Source of the DNA: Streptomyces sp. SID10853
GTDB lineage: Bacteria; Actinomycetota; Actinomycetes; Streptomycetales; Streptomycetaceae
Assembly: GCF_010548145.1 (NCBI RefSeq)
Contig: NZ_JAAGLN010000002.1
Span: 1 to 64,000 of the forward strand
DNA: 64,000 bases
Reading direction: 5' to 3'
Position numbers and translations under genes: made by a program. The notes below the pieces were generated by a model. It did not search any database, was not told where the DNA came from, and saw nothing but the letters and a program-made list of their open reading frames with translations. Positions 59,190 through 64,000 of this stretch are shown piece after piece. Each line of letters starts with the position of its first letter. Position 1 is the stretch's first letter.

Positions 59190-60173
59190 GTGGTTAAGCT
59201 CTCCGTCATCGTGCCGTTCTTCAACGTGCAGACCTACGCCCCCGACACCCTCCGAAGCCTGCGCGCGAATGCACGCGACGACTTCGAGTTCCTGCTCGTC
59301 GACGACTGTTCGACGGACGGGACCCCGGAGATCCTCGAACGTGCGGAACGCGAGCTTCCGGGGGCCGTCCTGCTGAGACACCGGGAGAACGGAGGACTCG
59401 CCACCGCCCGCAACACCGGCCTCGACGCGGCCAACGGCGAATACATCACCTTCCTGGACGGCGACGACTGGCTCGCCCCCGGCCACTACGAGCGGCTGCT
59501 CGCCGGCGCTGAGGCGCTGGGCTGCGACTTCGTCCGCACCGACCATGTGCAGTGCACGGGCAGCACCCGGACGGTCCACCGGGTCCCGTACGGCAGGCGG
59601 GGCGAGGTGACCCGCCCGCGCGAGGTGATTCTGCCCGCCGACCGCTCCACCCCGGTCGACTACGCGTACGCCTGGGCCGGTATGTACCACCGCAGGCTGC
59701 TGGACCGCGGGCTGCTGCACTTCACCCACGGGCTGCGCACCGCCGAGGACCGCCCGTGGATCTGGCGGCTGCACAGGGAGGCGGAGTCATTCGCCGTTCT
59801 CGGGCTGCTCGGTGTTTTCTACCGGCGCGGTGTCGCCTCGTCCCTCACTCAGATCGGCGATGTCCGCCAGCTCGATTTCATCCGCGCTTTCGACCAGGTA
59901 ATCGACGACACATCGAAAGACCCGGAAGCCGATCTCCTTCTTCCCAAGGCCGTGCGCACCTATTGCGCCATTATTTCGCACCACTTGGGCTCCATCGAAA
60001 GGTTCGAACCAGCCGTGGCACGTAAATTGCGGACGCTCAGCGCGGCCGCCCTGAAACGGATGCCGCAGGATCTGCTGAGCGACGCGCTCGACTCGATGGA
60101 CACCCCGCGCGCCTCACGGCTGCGGCGGTTGCGCCGCCGCCCGGCCCCGCTGACGACGGAGGCCGCAGCGTGA
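59190..60173 (+). CDS. Family 2 glycosyltransferase
   Basis: A 327-aa GT-A glycosyltransferase. LSVIVPFFNVQTYAPDTLRS opens it, with FEFLLVDDCSTDGTPEILE (first Asp pair), NGGLATARNTGLDAANGEYI then TFLDGDDW (DxD), and GLRTAEDRPWIWRLHR (ED-x2-W-like catalytic base). Acceptor and donor unknown. GTG 59190 is the start. It is coupled to the next gene by GTGA, forming the rightward operon of the wall polymer cluster. Confidence 0.92.
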   Translation: MVKLSVIVPFFNVQTYAPDTLRSLRANARDDFEFLLVDDCSTDGTPEILERAERELPGAVLLRHRENGGLATARNTGLDAANGEYITFLDGDDWLAPGHYERLLAGAEALGCDFVRTDHVQCTGSTRTVHRVPYGRRGEVTRPREVILPADRSTPVDYAYAWAGMYHRRLLDRGLLHFTHGLRTAEDRPWIWRLHREAESFAVLGLLGVFYRRGVASSLTQIGDVRQLDFIRAFDQVIDDTSKDPEADLLLPKAVRTYCAIISHHLGSIERFEPAVARKLRTLSAAALKRMPQDLLSDALDSMDTPRASRLRRLRRRPAPLTTEAAA

Positions 60174-61516
60174 CACCGCCCGCCGCTACGGCCCCTGTCC
60201 GTACGACGCAGATCTTCTACGCCTCCACGCTGTACGGGGCCGCCACGCTCGCCGCCGCGATCGACAGCGGCTGCTTCGGCGCCGCCGACCGGCGCCTGCT
60301 GCTGGTCAGCAACAACGCGGCGATCCCGGAGACCACCCCCGCGCTGGACGCGATGCCCGGCTTCGAACGGCTGCGGGACCGGTTCGACGGGGTGCTCTCG
60401 TGGAACGAGACCATCGCCCCGCTGCACCCGGGCGGCTGGTCGCCGCGCACCGACGACATCCCGCTGTGGGAACGGCAGTTGAGACTGCTCTGGGACCTCG
60501 GTGACGACCGGATCGAGCTGGCCGTCGAGTCCGTGCAGGTCAACCCGGCGCAGGCGCTCGCCCTGCTCTTCCAGGACGCGCCGGTCACGGTGTACGCGGA
60601 CGGCCTGATGTCGTACGGGCCGACCCGCAACAAGATCGACCCGCTGATCGGCACCCGGATCCGGCGGCTGCTCCATCTGGATCTGGTGCCGGGGCTGAAG
60701 CCCCTGCTGCTGGCCGAGTTCGGGGTCGAGCCGGAGATCGTGCCGGACGCGGCCTTCCGCAAGGTCCTGGCCGAGGTGGCCCTCGACGCGACGGGCCTGC
60801 CCGAGTGCGCGGAGCCTCCGGCGCTGTTGCTGGGTCAGTACCTCTCGGCCCTGGAGATCCTCACCCCGCAACAGGAGGAGGACCTCCATGTGCGGATGCT
60901 GCGCGGGGCCGTCGCCCTCGGCCACCGCACCGTCGTGTTCAAGCCGCACCCGACGGCCCCGGCGCGCTGGTCGCGGCTGCTGGAACGGGAGGCGGAGCAG
61001 CTCGGCGCCGAACTGACCGTGATCGAGGAGCCGTTGCTCGCCGAGACCCTGTACGAACGGGTGCGCCCTGCGCTGGTGGTCGGCTGTTTCTCCACCGCGC
61101 TGCTGACGGCGAGCGCCTACTACGGGATCCCCGTCGCCCGCACCGGCACGGAGCTGCTGCTCGGCCGGCTCTCCCCGTACCAGAACAGCAACCGGGTCCC
61201 GGTGACGATCGTCGACGCGCTGCTGCCCGATCTGGAGGACGCCGGGGCCGCGCCCGCCGATGATCTGCCGGGGCTCGTCGCCGCTGTCGGCTTCGCGATG
61301 CAGCCGCAGCTGCGGCCCGATCTGCGCCCGGCGGCCGAGGCGTATCTGACCCGCCGTCTGGACGCCCACACCTGGCGCTACTTCAAACGCCGCCGGCTGA
61401 CCGTGCTGGGCCTGCCGGGCGCGATGCCCGCTCAGCTCGCCTTCATCCCGCGCAACGCGACGGTACGACGGGTGGCCAGGCGGGCCCGCTCCCTCAAGAG
61501 AGTTGCCCTGGGATGA
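60170..61516 (+). CDS. Polysialyltransferase-family glycosyltransferase
   Basis: A 448-aa protein of the alpha-2,8-polysialyltransferase (PF07388-like) type. IFYASTLYGAATLAAAIDSG opens it, with VTVYADGLMSYGPTRNKIDP, VVFKPHPTAPARWSRLLERE (KPHP donor motif) and LVVGCFSTALLTASAYYGIP. It probably polymerises or caps the Kdn-like nonulosonate made by NeuB/NeuA. It is coupled on both sides (GTGA, ATGA). Confidence 0.9.
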   Translation: MTPPAATAPVRTTQIFYASTLYGAATLAAAIDSGCFGAADRRLLLVSNNAAIPETTPALDAMPGFERLRDRFDGVLSWNETIAPLHPGGWSPRTDDIPLWERQLRLLWDLGDDRIELAVESVQVNPAQALALLFQDAPVTVYADGLMSYGPTRNKIDPLIGTRIRRLLHLDLVPGLKPLLLAEFGVEPEIVPDAAFRKVLAEVALDATGLPECAEPPALLLGQYLSALEILTPQQEEDLHVRMLRGAVALGHRTVVFKPHPTAPARWSRLLEREAEQLGAELTVIEEPLLAETLYERVRPALVVGCFSTALLTASAYYGIPVARTGTELLLGRLSPYQNSNRVPVTIVDALLPDLEDAGAAPADDLPGLVAAVGFAMQPQLRPDLRPAAEAYLTRRLDAHTWRYFKRRRLTVLGLPGAMPAQLAFIPRNATVRRVARRARSLKRVALG

Positions 61517-62895
61517 CCACGACCCCGGCCTCCGTGCCGCTTCCCGCTGCTGTCTCCGCACCGGCAGCGGCGTCGGCGTCGGCGTCGGCAGCGGCGTCGG
61601 CGTCGGCCTCGGCGTCGGCGTCAGCGCCGGCGTCAGCGCCGGACCAGGCCAGGGACCAGGGATCCGGGGGCTCCCCCGGGACCGGGACTGGATCCGGGTC
61701 CGGCTCCGGTTCCGGACCCGGTTCCGGGCCCGGGTCGGATCCCGGCGACGCTCCGCTGCCGATATCCCCCGCGCGCACGGGACCCGGAAAGCCCGTGCGC
61801 GCGGGCGGGCGACTGCGTGCCCTCGACGGTCTGCGGCTGGTCGCCGCCCTGATGGTCGCCGCGTACCACTACGGCGGCCGGGACGGCGACATCAGCAAGG
61901 GCTGGGGCGGCTCACCCCGCCACCAGTTCCCGACGCTCTCCGAGTGGTTCGCCTACGGCTGCCTCGGTGTGCAGATCTTCTTCGTCATCAGCGGGTTCGT
62001 GATCTGCATGAGCGGCTGGGGACGGCCGCTGCGTTCCTTCTTCGCCTCCCGCGTCTCCCGCCTCTACCCGGCGTACTGGGCGGCGATCGTCATCGTCACG
62101 GCGACGTTCGCGCTGCCCTGGGTCGCGTACCGGACGGTCTCGCCCAGCGACGCGCTGGTCAACCTCACCATGCTCCAGCAGCCGGTCGGCACCGAACGGG
62201 TGCTCGGGGTGTGCTGGACCCTCTGGGCGGAGCTGCGCTTCTACGCGCTCTTCGCCCTCTGTGTGGTGCTGCCGGGCGCCAACCGGCAGCGCGTGCTGGT
62301 GTTCTGCGGGGTGTGGACCCTGGCCGCCGTGATCACCGACGCGGTGCACCAGCCGATGCTGAACATGGTGCTGATGCCGGAGTACGCGCCGTTCTTCATC
62401 GGCGGGATCGGCCTCTATCTGCTGCACCGCGACCGCCGTGACGTCATCGCCTGGGGCGTGACCGGCGTGAGCTGGGCGATCGGCCAGCACTACGCGGTCG
62501 CCGGGCTGTGGCACCGGGCCGATCCGGCGTTCTTCTCCTACCGGCACACCTCGGTGATCGTCGCCGTGATCACGCTGGGGTTCGTGCTCGTCGGCGCCGT
62601 GGCACTCGGCTTCTTCCGCTGGGCCGACTGGCGCTGGCTGACGGTCGCCGGGGCGCTGACGTACCCCTTCTACCTGGTGCATGAGCACCTGGGCTGGGTG
62701 GTGGTGGCCGTACTCCACCGGAAGCTGGGCATCCCCTCGTACGGGACGCTCGTCCTGACCGTCGCGTTGATGCTGGGGCTGGCCTGGCTGCTCAACCGCT
62801 ACGTCGAGAACAGACTGACGCCACTGCTGCGCCGCGCCCTGTCCAGAAAGATGCTGCCCCGAGAGGTCACTCCGGCTCCGCCCGCGGGCCGCTGA
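61513..62895 (+). CDS. Acyltransferase 3 family membrane protein (O-acetyltransferase)
   Basis: A 460-aa membrane acyltransferase (AT3/OafA type) with about 10 helices. RALDGLRLVAALMVAAYHYG near residue 102 carries the conserved H of the family; FFVISGFVICMSGWG follows, and the C-terminus has WADWRWLTVAGALTYPFYLV then HEHLGW. The first 100 residues are a low-complexity Ala/Ser/Gly/Pro leader from GCGTCG and GGGTCC repeats. It presumably O-acetylates the wall polymer (inference). The ATG overlaps the preceding gene (ATGA). Confidence 0.92.
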   Translation: MTTTPASVPLPAAVSAPAAASASASAAASASASASASAPASAPDQARDQGSGGSPGTGTGSGSGSGSGPGSGPGSDPGDAPLPISPARTGPGKPVRAGGRLRALDGLRLVAALMVAAYHYGGRDGDISKGWGGSPRHQFPTLSEWFAYGCLGVQIFFVISGFVICMSGWGRPLRSFFASRVSRLYPAYWAAIVIVTATFALPWVAYRTVSPSDALVNLTMLQQPVGTERVLGVCWTLWAELRFYALFALCVVLPGANRQRVLVFCGVWTLAAVITDAVHQPMLNMVLMPEYAPFFIGGIGLYLLHRDRRDVIAWGVTGVSWAIGQHYAVAGLWHRADPAFFSYRHTSVIVAVITLGFVLVGAVALGFFRWADWRWLTVAGALTYPFYLVHEHLGWVVVAVLHRKLGIPSYGTLVLTVALMLGLAWLLNRYVENRLTPLLRRALSRKMLPREVTPAPPAGR

Positions 62896-62991
62896 CGGAT
62901 CACGGATGACGGGTCGAGGGTCGCGGGGCACGGATGGCGAGCCAGGGCCAGTCACGCACAGCCCCAGGAGGGGGTCCGCCGGCCGGGCCCG

Positions 62992-63654
62992 TCACGCGTC
63001 GCGCGGCAGGTAGGCCGCTTCGATCCCGGCGACGATCAGCCGCAGCCCTTCCTCGAAGCGCCGGTCGTAGTCGGTGAAGATCTCCCGGCCGGCCGCCGCC
63101 GTGAGCGGATAGTCGGCCAGCCGCTGGGCGCGCTCCTCGATCCCGTACCCCTCGCGGCGCTCGTCCGGCATCGGCTGGACTCCCTGCTCCTCGATGACGA
63201 AGCCCACCGTGAACGAGTACGCCGTGGTGCCGGCCTGGACCGCCTGTGCCAGGCCGAACCCCAGTGAGGTCATCTCACCCAGCTGCCGCTCCAGCGACTC
63301 CGCGTGGTCGGTGCCGGTGAACCGGGCGCCGCTGTAGACCCTGGCGCCGTCACGGTGGCGCAGCAGCATGGCGCGCAGCGCGCGGTGGTAGACGATCAGC
63401 CCGTCCTGCCAGCTTCCACCGCTCCGTTCACGGTCCTTCTCCGGCAGATCGTCGGCGATCATCCGCCGGTACATCAGCGTCGCCATCTCGTCCAGCAGGG
63501 ACTGCTTGTCCTTGAAGTGCCAGTAGAGAGCGGGGGCTTTGACGTCCAGCTCCCTGGCGATGGCGCGCAGCGACAGCCCGTCGAACCCGACCTCGTTCAG
63601 CAGTCGCAGCGCGGTCTCGGCGACGCGCGCCCGGTCGATCTTCGTAGTTCCCAC
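62992..63654 (-). CDS. TetR-family repressor (TetR_C type)
   Basis: A 220-aa TetR regulator. HTH: VAETALRLLNEVGFDGLSLR then AIARELDVKAPALYWHFKDK. The all-helical ligand domain continues with LRAMLLRHRDGARVYSGAR, as in TetR-type drug sensors. GTG 63654 is the start. Two identical operators in the divergent region point to repression of the FAD monooxygenase, as for rifampicin/tetracycline-type monooxygenase pairs. Confidence 0.94.
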   Translation of the reverse strand: MGTTKIDRARVAETALRLLNEVGFDGLSLRAIARELDVKAPALYWHFKDKQSLLDEMATLMYRRMIADDLPEKDRERSGGSWQDGLIVYHRALRAMLLRHRDGARVYSGARFTGTDHAESLERQLGEMTSLGFGLAQAVQAGTTAYSFTVGFVIEEQGVQPMPDERREGYGIEERAQRLADYPLTAAAGREIFTDYDRRFEEGLRLIVAGIEAAYLPRDA

Positions 63655-63663
63655 CTTGACAAT

Positions 63664-63676
63664 TTAACAGCGTTAA
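63664..63676. promoter_or_regulatory. TetR operator 1, TTAACAGCGTTAA
   Basis: A 13-bp palindrome (TTAAC-AGC-GTTAA), 10 bp upstream of the TetR start. Confidence 0.9.
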
Positions 63677-63692
63677 GGGCACGCTCGGAACC

Positions 63693-64000
63693 ATGGAACT
63701 TAACAGCGTTAAGGAAACGGATGTGCTGATCGTCGGCGCGGGCCCCACCGGGCTCGCGCTGGCCGTGGATCTGGCCAGGCGCGGAGTGCGTACGACCGTG
63801 GCCGAGAAGGCCGACCGGCTCTTTCCCGGCTCCCGGGGCAAGGGCCTTCAGCCCCGTACGCTCGAAGTCTTCGACGACCTCGGCGTGATTGGCGATGTGC
63901 TGGCTTCGAGCGGGCCCGCCCCGGTGCAGATGATCTGGAAGGACGGCGAGCGGCAGGGCGAGCACCACATGTTCGACCCGGTGGAGCCGACGTCGGCAGC
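63693..64000 (+). CDS. FAD-dependent monooxygenase, N-terminal part
   Basis: The first about 102 residues of a PHBH-type flavin monooxygenase, cut by the window edge. TDVLIVGAGPTGLALAVDLA is the FAD-binding Rossmann motif, RGVRTTVAEKADRLFPGSRG follows, and KGLQPRTLEVFDDLGV is typical of aromatic polyketide/rifampicin-type hydroxylases. ATG 63693 was taken; GTG 63723 has a better AAGGAA site and gives a shorter form. Controlled by the divergent TetR protein. Confidence 0.92.
   Translation, partial: MELNSVKETDVLIVGAGPTGLALAVDLARRGVRTTVAEKADRLFPGSRGKGLQPRTLEVFDDLGVIGDVLASSGPAPVQMIWKDGERQGEHHMFDPVEPTSA
63699..63713. promoter_or_regulatory. TetR operator 2, CTTAACAGCGTTAAG
   Basis: Identical core to operator 1, centres 36 bp apart. 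It overlaps the first codons if translation starts at 63693, which favours control of transcription start or the shorter GTG start. Confidence 0.9.

Noticed and set aside
1..64000. tRNA, rRNA or riboswitch genes
   Set aside because: I saw no cloverleaf with a conserved T-loop and no ribosomal sequence. Intergenic regions look like promoters, hairpins or short repeats only.

Overview
The window is high-GC actinobacterial chromosome, almost certainly Streptomyces. Genes are GC3-biased with frequent GTG starts and 4-bp stop/start overlaps, and it carries the sigQ/afsQ1/afsQ2 locus, an Scr1/DUF397/ATPase (WhiJ-like) locus, a DUF574 methyltransferase and a sialic-acid-type wall polymer cluster. 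From memory, much of the order resembles the S. coelicolor SCO4880-SCO4914 neighbourhood; this was not checked against a database.

Left part (1-10.3 kb): accessory genes. These are a QorB-like reductase fragment, an XRE/MmyB-type regulator, a metallo-beta-lactamase-fold hydrolase, a type B carboxylesterase, an orphan 547-aa protein with an eCIS-cargo-like N-terminal motif, an M20 amidohydrolase, a PH-domain membrane protein, and a LysR-controlled NmrA/darcynin pair.

Nucleoside salvage is spread over the window. deoC with two aldehyde dehydrogenase genes lies at 10.6-14 kb, a uridine kinase at 14.6 kb, adenosine deaminase at 26.4 kb, and deoA, cdd and a BMP-type nucleoside ABC transporter at 39-46.4 kb. 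The promoters of deoC, add, deoA, the ABC transporter and the BMP lipoprotein share one 12-bp palindrome (CTACGCGCGTAG and variants), which implies a single regulon whose repressor is not in this window.

Middle part (14-39 kb): envelope and signalling genes. These include the WhiJ-like locus, SigQ-AfsQ1-AfsQ2 with a match to the AfsQ1 box, VanZ and PspC proteins, two LysR/target divergent pairs, an ECF sigma factor with a SnoaL tail, and an aldo/keto reductase behind a MerR-type promoter with a 19-bp spacer. A three-gene acetyltransferase/glycosyltransferase/MFS cassette follows.

Right part (46.5-64 kb): a second M20 amidohydrolase, lspA, and a lower-GC polymorphic toxin island. The island holds a 5'-truncated RHS protein with a Hint domain and an HNH-like nuclease, plus two candidate immunity genes. 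It abuts a two-sided cluster for a sialic acid/Kdn-like (teichulosonic acid type) wall polymer: NeuB, NeuA-HAD fusion, DUF6716 protein and polysialyltransferase-like proteins, GT2 and an acyltransferase. Several genes of this cluster carry in-frame 15-bp minisatellites. The window ends in a TetR/FAD-monooxygenase pair with two identical operators.
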